Below, piece after piece: positions 43,309 to 56,627 of a stretch of 64,000 nt of DNA. A program made the position numbers and the translations under genes. The notes beneath the pieces are model-generated. The model had not been told where the DNA came from. It worked only from the letters and a program-made list of their open reading frames with translations, and ran no database searches. Source of the DNA: Semisulcospira habei (Eukaryota > Mollusca > Gastropoda > Semisulcospiridae); the NCBI GenBank assembly GCA_036245525.1, contig BTPG01000006.1, positions 73,632,727 through 73,696,726 on the forward strand. Reading direction: 5' to 3'. The stretch's first letter is position 1, and every line of letters starts with the position of its first letter.

Positions 43309-43521
43309 CTGCACAAACAAATACACAAACGTGAGTGTGAATGCTTTTTGACTGCCCCACATTCAGTATTTCACACTCAATACCCGTGGGTCAATCTGAA
43401 TGTTTTGAGATTCGGAGCTTGACCATCTTTCATCATTGCACACACATATATGTATTTAACGCTCCAAAATTATTGCGCAATAGCGATAATTAATGTTATT
43501 GTGTTCACACACACACACACA

Positions 43522-43564
<43 letters not shown>

Positions 43565-43602
43565 TCACACACACACACACACACACACACGCACGCACGC
43601 AC

Positions 43603-43657
<55 letters not shown>

Positions 43658-44163
43658 TCTTGCCCATTATAAGCTCGCTTATAAGTTTAACAACTCCGCT
43701 CCTGGTGATCACAAATTTTGCGTCAGAACGGACTGCACACTAAACGACATTCTCGTGATGCAGACAGATGTAAACGAGACAACATTAGGCATAAAGAGCA
43801 TAGGCCTAACAAGAGACATAAATCCTCATGAGCCCCCATGACAGCGGGGGCTTATAAGGATTTATGTCTCTTGCAGCTGGGTAGCGTTCGCTTTGCCAGT
43901 TAAGGGGTTAATGGGCAAATCTGTCTTGCTTTAAACCCTTCACTGCCATTGATAGTAAATTGTACGTCTGAAATCTGTGTAAATTCAACGGAAAAGAGTC
44001 CCATGAACAATGGATACCAAATGATTTCAGCAATAGGCATAGATCCTCATGAGCCCCCGCAATTGCGGGGACTCGTGAGGATCTATACCTCTTGCAGAAG
44101 TGTGTTGTCCATTTTTACCTCGGCAGTGATGGGGTTGAAGGGATTCACAAATTTCATACTCAC

Positions 44164-44214
44164 GACAGTAGCCGCTGGAGTTGGGTGTGCTGGCTGCTTT
44201 CGCGGTATCACATG
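44164..44214 (-). CDS. EB-module mini-exon, triplication unit 3
   Basis: 51 nt, protein as in the other units. The acceptor tract is a longer T run than in units 1 and 2 (TTTTTTTTTTCAG with CAG kept; TTTTTGCAG there). Confidence 0.8.
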
Positions 44215-44957
44215 CTGAAAAAAAAACAATCGTCATGAATAAATAAAATAAAACTGGCTAAACAAATTTCAGAGATAATAAAAAAGGGGTCGAGGACATT
44301 TTGATTCAGGTAGAGGGATCACATCTGTCTGTTAGCGGCAATATTTCTAGCGAAATTTGGCTCAATATAAACAAAACAAAACTGTCCAAAACAAAGCTTT
44401 ACCTTTGCCTCGAGTATTTGCGGTTGTTTCAGGTTTTCGACTAAACACTGACAGACGACTTGCAAAGTCAACAGCACTAATGAAAGAAGTGCAACGATTT
44501 CGTCTGATCATGTAGACATCAGTGCTTTCTATGATCGTAGGTGTTACATGGTATATTTTGCTCGTAAATATATCAAGGATAATGACGGAAAGTACCCGAA
44601 GGTTTGTCTATTTAGTTCTTTTTTGAGGTTATCGCTTTCGTGAGAAATGCTAGCAGAAATCTCATCAGTTTCACTAGTGCAGCGATGCGCTTCGGATGTT
44701 TGCTGCTGTTTGTTCTCAATTCGTTAGTGTGTATGGGAAAGAAATTTCGAGAATACGCACTAGCGGGCATAATGAGCTTGTTCATGCAGCAGTGTGAGCA
44801 TATTTTCCATAGTTCAGTGGTGAGAGTAGAAGGGAAGTGCCAGATTAGCTCGGCGTCTTCCAGGCTCCAAGCAAATCTGGCACCACCCTTAAACTGTCAC
44901 AACTATGCAGCCTCCTGCAGGGCGTCCAACAAGTTAATCCGTTTTCTTGATGCTTAC

Positions 44958-45104
44958 AACAAGTGGAGTCGCCATTTGATCCAGCGAGGAAGTTTTTCGT
45001 CGTGTCGCATGTGCACTTGTTGGTGCCGCCTACACTGGCGCACGTCATGCCCGTGACGGCAATGCAGTCAGTGGCCGCGGTGCACGCCTGACCCACCTTC
45101 AGTG
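44958..45104 (-). CDS. EB-module large exon, triplication unit 3
   Basis: 147 nt reading ALKVGQACTAATDCIAVTG, then MTCASVGGTNKCTC and the same C-terminal part. It is the most upstream of the three in transcription and would join to mini-exon 63788-63829 across an 18.7 kb intron that holds the LINEs and other repeats. Confidence 0.85.
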
Positions 45105-45297
45105 CTGCACAAACAAATACACAAACCTGAGTGCGAATGCTTTTTGACTGCCCCACATTCAGTATATCGCACTCAATACCCGTGGGTCAATCTGAATGTT
45201 TTGAGATTCGGAGCTTGACCAACTTTCACCGTTGCACACACATATATGTGTTGAACGCTCCAAAAGTATTGCGCAATAGCAATAATTAATGTTATTG

Positions 45298-45352
<55 letters not shown>

Positions 45353-45600
45353 ATAAGTTTAACAACTTCCTCTGCTGGTGATCACAAATTTTGCGTCAGA
45401 ACGGACTGCACACTAAACGACATTCTCGTGAAGCAGACAGATGTAAGCGAGACAACATTAGGCATAAAGAGCATAGGCCTAACAAGAGACATAAATCCTC
45501 ATCATCGTCCGCGACAACGGGGGCTCATGAGGATTTATGTCTCTTGCATCTGGGTAGCATTCGCCACCCAGTTAAGGGGTTAATGGGCAAATCAGTAAAT

Positions 45601-46749
45601 CTATATCTGACGTTAAGGGGGACCCACAGTCAACACAACATAAGGACTTAATTTGTACTCTAATACAACAGAATCGGTTCTCAAAACGAAATTGTTTAAT
45701 CGGAGTAGTTGTTCGCCAGCACAGAGAAACTTTGTGACGTCATTAAGTTTTCTCAACGATACGGCGTGCATGTACACATAACGCTATTGATCACGACATC
45801 TATACTAGTGAAGGCAGTACCGCACTGTCCGGCAAATTCAACTTAGAGGCACCAAATTTCGGACACAGCAAGCGGTCAATACCCTATTGGTAAAACCAGT
45901 AGGATGTCATCGAGATTTTGCCTTGGAACCGTTAACTCATTCGAGACGCGCCGCCTCCGGATACGCCGCTTATGTCGTGTATCCGGAGGCGGCACGTTTC
46001 GAATGAGTTAAAAAAATCGTTTGTGACGTCATATCTTGAAAGACCATTTTACCACCATTGCTTTTTAACCGCAGCTAAATCGTGTCATTTGGAAATTAGG
46101 AACGTTTAGTTTTCAATATTGATTAGTTTGATTATAAGCGGAATATGGCTGAGATTGCTGACATGAATACCAATGACGCATGGCCGCCATTTTCAAGACG
46201 GCGCCGCATACACCCAATGTTGTTTTTTTTTTATATATAGTTTGGCGGTGGTACACAATATAGTATGCTGCTGAAGTTAACATAAGCGATAAAAAAAGAT
46301 ATATTTGGATAGCCAAATAATTGCTCTTTTCCAGACCAGTAGGATGTTTCTCGAAAAATGTATACGTTTTGCATGAAAATTAATTATTTCTTGTCCACGT
46401 TTTCGTCAGTCACTTTTTTTGAAATTCTTCATTATTTTATATTTGAGAGCAGAGTAAAGGAAAATGAAATGAGTGTTGCGAGACACATCTTTGAGGAATG
46501 AAACTACCCTGAAGTATTGATATAATAAGGCGCATGTTATTGGATATCGGAGAAACATAGCCGTCATTTTCAAAATGGCCGCCTATCACACATCTGTAGC
46601 CTCAGGAAATAGGTTGATGTTTACAGTGTGCAACCAAAATGACTTTGAGTGCATTAGTTTGAAGAAAAACAACATGAATATAAACTAGACGACCCCTGTT
46701 AATTTTTTTGGCGTGCCATTGAGGTGTAACTAGTTGTTAATGACAAACT
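45601..46749. other. Intronic DNA, no gene seen
   Basis: Apart from the hairpin at 45932-46011 this is AT-rich. Near 46090-46230 and 46540-46600 there are loosely similar stretches with GCCGCCATTTTCAAGACGG and GCCGTCATTTTCAAAATGG, perhaps copies of one repeat. Confidence 0.4.
45932..46011. mobile_element. TTAA-bounded 80-bp hairpin, GCCGCCTCCGGATAC core
   Basis: Left TTAACTCATTCGAGACGCG and right CGTTTCGAATGAGTTAA pair; GCCGCCTCCGGATAC and GTATCCGGAGGCGGC pair inside, loop GCCGCTTATGTC. The whole element is one hairpin. Its ends fit TTAACYCWTTCA closely (TTAACTCATTCG). Confidence 0.75.
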
Positions 46750-47329
46750 AGATTCATCTGAGCTTCCTGTGAAGTTCAGAATTGAATCCAAATTTGCTTC
46801 CCTCGTCTTTCAGGCATTTGATAAAACACTCCCAGCATACTTGTCCTCCAGTCTCCCTGTCTATACTCCAGGCAGAGTATTGCGCTCCAGCACTGCCGAC
46901 AGAATATTGACTATCCCCAGAGTGTCCTTAAAATCCGTTGGAAAGCAGTCCTTTTCTTTCCAAGCTCCCAAAGTGTGGAATGGTCTTCCCCAAGATATTC
47001 GCCATGCACCATCTTAGGCCATTTTCAGGGATAGATTGAAAACATATTTTATCAATTTGGCCTTTGAAAGGGATTGATAAACCCTATATTTTTCTATCAA
47101 CATGTATATATCTGATCAGGCTCTTGAAATGTTATGTTTATTATTTTAGTATTGTGTCATTGCGCATTTGGACCTATGAATGATTGTGTTTTTTGTACGT
47201 TGATGGTACTTTAGTTAGTTAATTACAATTAGTTAGATTATCTAGATGTAAATCGCTCTGAGCCTTTCTTTATGGGGATATTGCGCTATAGAAGAGTTAT
47301 ATATTATTATTATTATATTATTATTATTG

Positions 47330-47379
<50 letters not shown>

Positions 47380-47395
47380 GTTGTTGTTATTATCT
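46750..47395 (+). pseudogene. CR1/L2-like LINE, 3' end only
   Basis: The plus strand reads YLSSSLPVYTPGRVLRSS, then FQAPKVWNGLPQDIRHAPS, the conserved C-terminus of CR1/L2/Jockey-type ORF2 (the xxWNxLP motif). It is followed after one stop by FRDRLKTYFINLAF. The 3' region has GTAAATCGCTCTGAGCC and TTGCGCTATAGAAG and ends in (ATT)n to about 47395, typical of this group. Confidence 0.75.
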
Positions 47396-47989
47396 AATGA
47401 TTCTAATGAAATAACGGCATGTTACCACTGCAACACAACGCAAAAAATACATTGTCAACTGATTTACTAGTTGTCATTATATTATCAAACTAGCAGCTGT
47501 CTTAGGTCAAGGTCGCTGCTGTCCCATGTTGTTTTGGGTTTTTTAATTTATTTTATTTTATTATTTATTTTTCAAATCCTGCTTCAGAAAAAGCGATAGG
47601 ACTTACAGATTAAAAAAGAAACGACGTTGTCAACTTAAATTTTACTTAATGGTACTCTATTTCAAGACGAAATATTTATAAACCTGTGTCATCCTCTGAG
47701 GTTAAGGTCATAGACGCCATATTTGCTCAAACTTTTGAGTATGCCATGTCTCTCAAATTACTTAATAATTCAATACAAATAGTTGATAATGATATTATAA
47801 ATTTAATTAGAAATATAGGAAACCATCCATTCTTTGCTAATGTAAGAAAGGTCAAGGTCACAAGACTATTTTTGTCTACCATATTGAAAATACGGTGGAC
47901 TTTGAGCATGGAGATGGGTTTGGGCGGAGCACGTTACGTAGCATGCAAATGACGAACATAGGCGGGCACACATCAGACTCTGACAGTGA
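47396..47989. other. AT-rich DNA, no gene seen
   Basis: Short frames exist at 47686-47952 but have no recognisable features. TCAAGGTCAC-type words recur. Confidence 0.4.
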
Positions 47990-48300
<311 letters not shown>

Positions 48301-48468
48301 ATTTTTAGATTGGATTACTCATTAAAATGAAAAATTGCCGTTTATACAAAGTCGGTGGATTCGCACTTGAGTCCGTACTTTGTGTCACATTCATTTGAAA
48401 TTTTGAATACAGCTAGCTTTGAGAAAGATATTGGACGAGTTCGTTTAAAAGCTTTGTATCTATTCAAC

Positions 48469-48513
<45 letters not shown>

Positions 48514-48659
48514 GTCGACACGAAGAATTCTCGACTTCAGACAGTGACGGTGACGTAAAAGCGCTAACCACATTATACATTTTTGCTGTTGTTATACATT
48601 GTTGCTGAAATGACGCAAAGCACTAGACAGGTCATTGTTATACATTAATTTACACAAAG
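48301..48659. other. AT-rich DNA with a T run
   Basis: A T run of about 40 bases is at 48470-48510. No gene seen. Confidence 0.4.
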
Positions 48660-48696
48660 AAAAGCTCTCTCTCTCTCGCGTGGTCAGCAAGCAGTC

Positions 48697-49152
48697 ATGG
48701 GTGCAGCTTATCCGCTTACTCCGTGCAGCCCTTCCCAACGCCGACCTGTTTACGTCCTCCATCACTCCTGGAGGGGCCCACCACTACCTGTCGAAGGCCG
48801 TGTTCCCCTAAAACGACAACTACTTGCGGGCAACGTGCGAGCGAGAGAAGGTCTTTTACATCGACCCTATACCGTCCTTCCTTACTTACAATCTGGCACC
48901 GCGCAAGGCCTTGTTCCAGAAAGGCCGGATCCACCTGACTCCTGCCGGTACCAGAACACTGGCACTCAACATCAGGTTTGCTGGAGTGCCGCGCCGTGCA
49001 CCAGGTGACGGATTCATCGTAGATTGCCGCAACCAGCAGCCTCAACAGCAGAATGACTGGTCTCATCAACACCATCACAACCAGTCGGGCAGTGGCAGAG
49101 GGCCAAAGTTGACGCACTACTCCCAACCCAGCCTTTCCCAACACCACTCCTA
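48697..49152 (+). pseudogene. LINE ORF1 with SGNH-esterase-like domain
   Basis: The plus frame starting WVQLIRLLRAALPNADLF continues TSSITPGG, a TAA stop in the middle (about 48808), then VFYIDPIPSFL and GRIHLTPAGTRTLALNIRF, and a Gln/His/Asn-rich tail. The arrangement of LPNAD, SSI.P, a mid-domain Asp, and IHLTPAGT fits the C-terminal half of SGNH hydrolase-like ORF1 proteins known from some Jockey/CR1 LINEs; the usual DxIH is RIH here. The N-terminal catalytic GDS block is not seen. Gln-rich and Ser-rich sequence continues to 49540 in another frame. Confidence 0.5.
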
Positions 49153-50280
49153 GACAAACTGTCCCTCTACCAGCCGCCCTCTATCCCCTAGTTCCTAGAC
49201 CAAACACTTGCCCCTGCAAACTACGCCAGCCCCAGCCACTCCATGTCCAACAGTGCGCAACCTGGCCATCCCTCTGCGTACTGTCCTCAACCAGGTCACG
49301 CCAAACCATTTACAGTGACAGAGGAAGAGTTTCCCCGCATGCCGCCCCCGCCTCAGGACAACTCGAGAATTAACAGCGCTCTCCAGGCTCTGGCCGCTCC
49401 TATAACCGCTAGTACCCCGGCCAGGGGGTGGGAGACCCCTGCAGCTATCCCCGGAGGCAACGACTCGCAGGTAATGCGCGTTCTGGCGCAGCTGCTTCAG
49501 CCATTTATCCAGGGATATATCAGTCAACAAACAGTTATTTAGTTCATTGTTTTAAAACAACAACAACAAAAATCAACGATCGGTGGTGTTTCGTCGTGCC
49601 ATTATTTCTAGTGATTGACAGTTCATTTCTGATTCTATTCCTTGATAAACGTGTGTATTTGACACCGCTATTACTTTACTTGTACTTGTAGGCATTCGTG
49701 CCTGTGGACTTGTTTTGTTTTGTTTTTTTTATACATGTGTATTTCTGACTCTTCAAGAACTCTTGTTAGTTTGTGGACAGTGAGCAGTAAGCAAAACTTT
49801 TGGTGATCCATGTGCCACTGTTATGTATTTTGCGAACAGTTACGATCATCATTTTCTGTGTCGTTATTTCGTTCGTCGTGATTAAAGTCTCTCCGAGACT
49901 AGAATATCATTGATCCTTTAGTTTACTACTGTGTCGGAGTACTCTGTGTGTTTTATACGAGGTCACTCAGTGCTTGTTCCAATATCAGCAGACTATCAGC
50001 GTGAAAGAAACTCGATTGAATCAAGACGATTCAATCAAGCTTCAATTTAGCAGTGATAACTGTGTCTCCACTATACTTCACTGAGCAGTATCGAGTTGAA
50101 AGCGGATTACCAAACCTCGGCCAGTATTGTGCTCGTGTCCGGCTGATACGTCTAACTGAACTTGCTATCGGGACTTTGATGTTCGAGCAGTTGGATTATT
50201 TACCAGCTTTATATACATAGGCATTAATTTTGTGCTGTTTCATTTAATAATCTCAACGTGTACTTTATTCTTTTGACATT

Positions 50281-50327
<47 letters not shown>

Positions 50328-50394
50328 CTTGTTGTTGTTGTTGCTGTTTGTTCTGTACAAATTTGCCTTACTCCGTAATAGACATAAATTTGAA

Positions 50395-53161
50395 AGTTAT
50401 GCGAATAGGACATCTCAATGTTTATTTCATTTGTACAATAAACTAACCGATATATCTGTCTACATTAGCAATCCCACACCGTTTCATTTATTTGGGCTTA
50501 GTGAGACGCGCCTGAGCTCGTGTGTGAGCGATGAAGCCATTAGTATTCCTAATTTTTTCCGTGACTAGGAGAGACCCCTCCTCCCCAGGTCAAACAGGCA
50601 TCGCTGTCTACATTCACAACTCCATTCAGCATTTAGTCCGTAGACGCTTGGACTTGGAAACAGCAGACGTAGAGTGTTTGTGGTTGGAAGTGAAATGCCC
50701 TAAATCGACACCGCTACTAGTTGGATTCCTTTAAAGAAACCCTGCCGCCACTTTTGAATGGTATGACCATTTTAGTCAGATCCTTGACAGAGCTTGCAAA
50801 AGAAAGGTTGACCTTCTATTCATGGGAGATATTATTTAGACTTCCTTAAGAATCACACTGCGTGGGATACAATATCTTCATTGTTTGGTCTAGTCCAGTT
50901 AGTAAAATCGCCCACCAGAATTACTCAGAATGAGTCCTCACTTATAGACCACACATACACTAATAAACCCAAAGCCGTATGTAATGTTGAGGTTTCAAAT
51001 CTAAGTGTTAGTGATCAATATCCAGTTGTTTGTTCATGGTAAAAAAAAGATTCCGAAAGCAAAAAAGAACGGCCATACAACCATAACATATCGATCATTC
51101 AAGAACTTTAACCATAATAAATTCCGTTCAACGATGTACTTCTCTCCAATGACCCGGACACTGCCCTTTCTATTTGGTACACTCTTTTTATAACTGTATT
51201 AAACAAACACGCACGTGAGAGGAGGGTTAAATCGAACATTCTTCCTCCATGGTTAACCCTAGAAATAATTCAAGCGATGGCGCTCAGAGATGATCTGCGT
51301 AGTCGAAAACTATTTCCTGAATTTAAGCAACAACGTAACCGTGTTAAGTACATGATCAAAGAGGCAAGGAAAAGGTTAGTCCGTGACACAGTGAAAGACA
51401 GTAAGGATACTTCCACTATCTGGCGCCTATTAAACACTCTAACTAAAGGCTCCCCTGGCACTTCAACAACCATTCCCAGCAGTCTTACTGCAGAAACTTT
51501 TATAAATCATTTTCTTTCAGTCGCTGAAACTCTAAATGCCTCAATTAATAGCAGTAAGTATGAATGTTCTAATTTGCTTTCTGAATTCTGTAAACACAGA
51601 ACAGAGGACACAGACCCCTTCAGCATTCCCTTGCTACCAGTTCATGAGGTGGGTTGCTCATTAGTAAACTACCAAATAAAAAGTCTTCGGGGCCTGATGA
51701 CATCAGCCCGCAAATACTTAATTTATCCCTGCCGTACATAGTACAGTCTATTACGTACATTTACAACCTTTGTATCAAGCAACATACTTTCCCTAACAAA
51801 CTAAAATACGCTAAAGTCATTCCACTTCCAAAAACTAAAGATCGTTCTGACCCTAGCAACTATCGGCCGATTACATTATTATCAGTTCTATCAAAGCCGC
51901 TTAAAAGGCATGTCCACAAACACCTGCTTGCCTACTTAGAAAACCGCAAGCTCCTTCACCCCTTTCAGTCCGGTATTCGCCCACAGCACTTGTGCCACAC
52001 TGCACTCACGTGCCTCGTTGACGCATTGCTCCAGGGTATGAACAAATCCCAGATAACAGGTGTCGTTTACTTAGACTTTAAAAAGTTATTTGACCTAATC
52101 GATCACACCCCTCTAGTGACAAAGATTCAGAAATACTTGAATAGTACAGAAGTAGTTGCATTTTTTAGATCATACCTAACTGATCGTAAACAAAATGTTC
52201 TAGTGAATGGATTTTACTCTTCTCTAAAAGATATAAAGTATGGAGTTCCCCAAGGATCCGTGCTTGGTCCCTTATTATTTTGTCTATTCATCAATGACCT
52301 GCCTCTTTATTTAACTTGCAAGAACGTACAATGTGATCTTTTTGCTGATGACACTTCCATTCATATGACTAACAAAGATATACAAGTAATTTCTGCCAAC
52401 TTGCAGCATAGTCTTGACGAGGTGTCTGAATGGTGTCACAGGAATTCTATGATTGTTCATCCAATTAAAACCAAATCTATGATAATCGCCACTCGTCAAA
52501 AACACCAGTTAGCACCCCTTTTACTTAACCTTTTATTAAAAGGCAGTCAAATAGAACACGTTAATGAACACCGCCTACTAGGGATTGCAATTGACAGTCA
52601 GCTTAAGTGGAAGGCTCATACGGACACTTTATGCAGAACGGTAGCCAAAAATATTTACATGTTGTCCAAACTGAAATATTACACCGACTCGGACACGCGC
52701 AAACTATTCTATAACGCTCACATACGTTCTCATATTGATTACGCGTCAACGGTGTGGGGTGGATGCAGTGAAGTGCACTTGAAGAGACTCAACTCGTTAC
52801 ACAGAAGGGCAGCAAAGTTAATCCTTCCTGACCCACGACTCACAACAGAAGAAAAACTCGCCAAAATAGGATTTCTGCCGCTGCAAGACCACTTCAAATA
52901 CAATAAGGCTATTTTTATGTTCAAAGTGTGGAAACAGAAAATACGAGAATATATCACAACTCTTTTCTCTATGTCGGAATCTAGGCTTGGTAATATTAGG
53001 CAACTTTTCTTAGTCCCCAAAACAAGAATTGATATACACAAATCTAGTTTGTCATTCTCGGGAACGCAGACTTAGAACACGCTTCCTGATTATGTAAAAT
53101 CCGCTTCCACTCTAGCCCGTTTCAATAATCAAGTACTTCTCGAAGCAGTCGTAATCATTAC
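50395..53161 (+). pseudogene. LINE ORF2: AP endonuclease and reverse transcriptase, broken
   Basis: The endonuclease start reads LKVMRIGHLNV then LFGLSETRLSS (the SLNVRS and SETWL motifs of AP endonucleases). After frame changes come GQTGIAVYIHN and FEWYDHFSQIL. The reverse transcriptase lies at 51654-53075: LPNKKSSGPDDISP, YRPITLLSVLSK, VVYLDFKKLFDLIDH, YGVPQGSVLGPLLF and intact catalytic LFADDTS, then HIDYASTVWGG. A C-terminal frameshift at about 53070 is followed by LPDYVKSASTLARFNNQ. The frame breaks near 50570, 50735, 50860 and 51650, so no full protein is made. Confidence 0.8.
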
Positions 53162-53235
53162 GTTGTGAAATTTATACTGCCCTGTACATCTGATTATGTT
53201 TGCTCCCAATTACAAACTCTGTGTGTGCGTGTGTG

Positions 53236-53998
<763 letters not shown>

Positions 53999-54086
53999 TG
54001 TCTGACGTTTGTAGCAACGGCAAGTTTGAAAATTGGTCTTGTAACCAAATACTTCTATCGTTGTAAAATAAAAGTTCATTGTCATT

Positions 54087-54093
<7 letters not shown>
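53999..54093 (+). repeat. Solo retroelement 3' tail, second copy
   Basis: TTTGTAGCAACGGCAAGTTTG to AAAATAAAAGTTCATTGTC matches 53430-53512 and is again followed by (CT)n (54092-54177). It is a severely 5'-truncated copy of the same retroelement. Confidence 0.6.
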
Positions 54094-54178
<85 letters not shown>

Positions 54179-54189
54179 AAAAAGCGACA

Positions 54190-55078
54190 ATGCCTGTTGA
54201 AGGACTACCATCAGCAGTTGATGTCATCCTGAATGCCCTGCTAAAAGAAAACACCCTGTCATCCTACAAATTAGACGGTAAGGGCGATACAACCATAGTT
54301 GTGCTTCGGCTGACCGGCGGCCCTCCACCCGAGAAGATGTCAACATACCGGAGAAAACCACCCTCCCAGATACTGCGTGACCAGACAAGAGCAGAGACAC
54401 GGAAGCAAGAGAAAGACAGTAAGGAAAACGAACTTTTCCCGTCTTACAACCCGTTGTTTATTCCAACACCACCAGAGAAGCAAATAAACAATGACACAAT
54501 TACTTCACGCGTTGACCTACAAACCGACAACACACCGTGTGGTATTGGTCACCTTCCACGTGAAACTCGCACGGAAAACAACGATCCTTGCATCACAAGG
54601 GCGAATAGACAGAACAACACAGAAAGCGTGACAACACAACTGACAGATGACCTACATGCTATTGAAACGGAAGAGCTGGATGCTGGGTCGACAGAAATAG
54701 ACTTGGAAAAGACAGGTTGTGACTTAGAACAAATAAAACAATACATCGGGGCAGTGGACAGAAGACTGCAGAGGCGTTTGAGGGACAGACAGAGAAATGT
54801 GGATTTAAAAAAAAATTGTGCTTGACACTCGTTTCGAGAAGGAAATGTTCGTGTGTGAGAGTGACGATGTGGTTTTGTTGTTTGACAACAAAAACGAACA
54901 TGTTGATCATTGGTTTTTCAAACGACTGTCAGGTGAACTCAATGAAGATGAGAATAAAGCCATCAGCGATCTCCGACGCTGGGCGCCAATCAACCGTGTT
55001 CGCTATAAGGAGGTGTGTGAGCGTGCTGAAATGGAATTGAAAATCATTCGGGCCTTTCTTCGACATTACATGGATTAG
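54190..55078 (+). pseudogene. Unrecognised ~295-aa ORF between (TC)n tracts, one frameshift
   Basis: ATG at 54190 starts MPVEGLPSAVDVILNALLKEN, continuing with YKLDGKGDTTIVVLRL, a Thr/Asn/Glu-rich middle and a charged RRLQRRLRDRQRNVDLKK. At an A run near 54808-54815 the frame shifts; the continuation from about 54818 reads LDTRFEKEMFVCESDDVV, DHWFFKRLSGELNEDE and ends KIIRAFLRHYMD. The two parts make sense as one protein of about 295 residues. I do not recognise the family. The ORF has (CT)n immediately upstream, and a 3' flank ending CACAATAAACTTCTTGAG followed by (TC)n at 55333-55404, the same layout as the two retroelement tails just upstream, so it is probably a retro-inserted copy. Confidence 0.55.
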
Positions 55079-55331
55079 GTGGACGCCGGTTGTGCTGAAG
55101 TTTTCAGAGACTGTAGCCATCGCCAAAACTGTTATGAATTATTTATTTCACTGATACTGACATTTCAAGGAAGCAGTTTGTATTTTTGAAGTATAAACTA
55201 AACATGGACTACCATGTTTGGGAAATAGGTTTACAAGCATTGTCCATTGTTTGTGAAGCTTTGTATAATCCCTTCCCCACCTCCCCTTGTGAATGGACCA
55301 GAAGGTCTGCCACAATAAACTTCTTGAGTTG

Positions 55332-55332
<1 letters not shown>

Positions 55333-55404
<72 letters not shown>
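55333..55404. repeat. (TC)n microsatellite
   Basis: About 36 TC units after the AATAAA-containing 3' end, followed by a C run to about 55416. Confidence 0.9.
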
Positions 55405-55407
<3 letters not shown>

Positions 55408-55412
55408 CCCCC

Positions 55413-55790
55413 CCCACCCGGGTCTGCCCTTGGGGACTTGGGTAGGATTAACTACTTTTTAGTTCCCAGGGTCACCCTGGTCAGCCCCACAGGGTGGGTT
55501 TTCCCTTATATTCTGGGGCTTGTGTTTCTGTCTACCCTTGGTACATTCACCTGTATTTTCCTTTTTTAAACTCTTCCTACTGTCTGCGCTGTCTGTAGCT
55601 CTTGATATTGGACGTGTGTTGCTAAATGGTCTTAGGTTTATTTAGCGTATTAGACCGGCTGGCGACATACATTCAATATTCTGTTTAGGGTTTTTTTCAC
55701 AAGCAGTGCAGGCACGTCCTGAGAAAGTCTTGTTGTTGTCGGGACGTTAAGCAATGTACAATCAATCTATCAATCAATCAATCAATCTCT
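55413..55790 (+). repeat. Dispersed repeat with (CAAT)n tail, copy 2
   Basis: Aligns over its length with 23405-23825, same orientation, ending GGGACGTTAAGCAATGTAC and (AATC)n, then TCC/TCCC-rich low-complexity DNA to 55845. Confidence 0.65.
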
Positions 55791-55845
55791 CCCTCTCTCT
55801 CTCTTCCTCCCTCCCTCCCTCCCTCCCCCCTCCCTCCCTCCCTGG

Positions 55846-56627
55846 TGTCAAGAGCAGCTAAGTATTAGCTGATATTACTGACCATTATTGACCTTTTTGT
55901 GACTTTGATCTATAGACTGGCTGTACAACTGTGCAATTATTTTATATAAAAGCATATCAATGGCAGGTATCTTCGAACAAGTCTTGACGTATGTACATGA
56001 AATGTTCTCACCTCCAGTGTATACTATTACTACAAGATGATAGACCGACTATTGATGGGTGGTTGGACAGAGATTGTATAGCCTGTTACTTTATCAAGAT
56101 GCCATGAGACAAGAATCGGAAGTTCAGACTGGATGTGCACAGCAGCTAACATACAACTGTTAAGACGTTTATAGATCTACGCCTAGGACATGCTGGAGTC
56201 CTGGGCAATGATAGAACGGAAATCATTGTTGGCACGGCAGAAATAAAATATGGTCTACGAATGAGCAGATTATGCGTGTTGAGAAACCTGAGGATGAATT
56301 TACAGGAATAGTGCTGTGGATATCGCACAATGGATCGGGTCCGTAGTAGGAAAATATGAGAGACATGCAGCGGTCGCTGCAGCAGGCAGACTTGAAAAGG
56401 TATGAAAAGTCCAAAGTAAAATGTCCAGTAATAGCACAGTATCAACACATACAAAACACACCGGACAAACGTATGAGGTTTGCGAGAGGCGCGCATTGGC
56501 CCTTTCAAGCACATATCCCAATTTGAACAAACTATACTGAACTGAACTGACCTTCCACTATGGACATCATCAAAACTATCATCAAATCAAGTCTCTGTCT
56601 AGTCGAAATATAAGCAGTTCAGATATA
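55846..56627. other. DNA without recognised features
   Basis: No gene, LINE or hairpin seen. A frame at 56146-56514 on the minus strand has no family resemblance. Confidence 0.4.

Larger units (their letters stand above)
40420..45600. repeat. Tandem triplication of a ~1.7 kb unit with two EB exons
   Basis: Units are about 40420-42127, 42128-43917 and 43918-45600. Matching points recur at 40532, 42241 and 44036 (spacing 1709 and 1795); the spacing difference is due to (CA)n runs at 41798-41861, 43504-43654 and 45299-45350. Sequence between copies is nearly identical. Each unit holds one mini-exon, one large exon, two family 1 hairpins (40527, 42015; 42236, 43809; 44031, 45481) and one family 2 hairpin (41330, decayed 43066, 44852). 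Plus-strand frames repeated in each unit reflect this copying, not genes. Confidence 0.9.
48660..53235 (+). mobile_element. CR1/L2/Jockey-group LINE with SGNH-type ORF1, decayed
   Basis: ORF1 remains at 48697-49540 and ORF2 (endonuclease plus reverse transcriptase) at 50395-53161 are in the order expected for this group. The part 49550-50390 between them is non-coding with a (TTG)n run at 50281-50345. The 3' side runs into (TG)n at 53238-53322. Several frameshifts and stops make this copy non-functional. Exact ends are not fixed. Confidence 0.7.

Noticed and set aside
41134..45056. Plus-strand frames repeated in all three 1.7 kb units (about 88-138 aa, MRNAS...)
   Set aside because: They are conserved only because the unit is triplicated; they run antisense over real EB exons and a hairpin and show no family features.
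40420..45600. CRISPR-like array of palindromic repeats
   Set aside because: The repeats are dispersed hairpin MITEs in a eukaryotic intron, with no regular spacer length and no associated genes.
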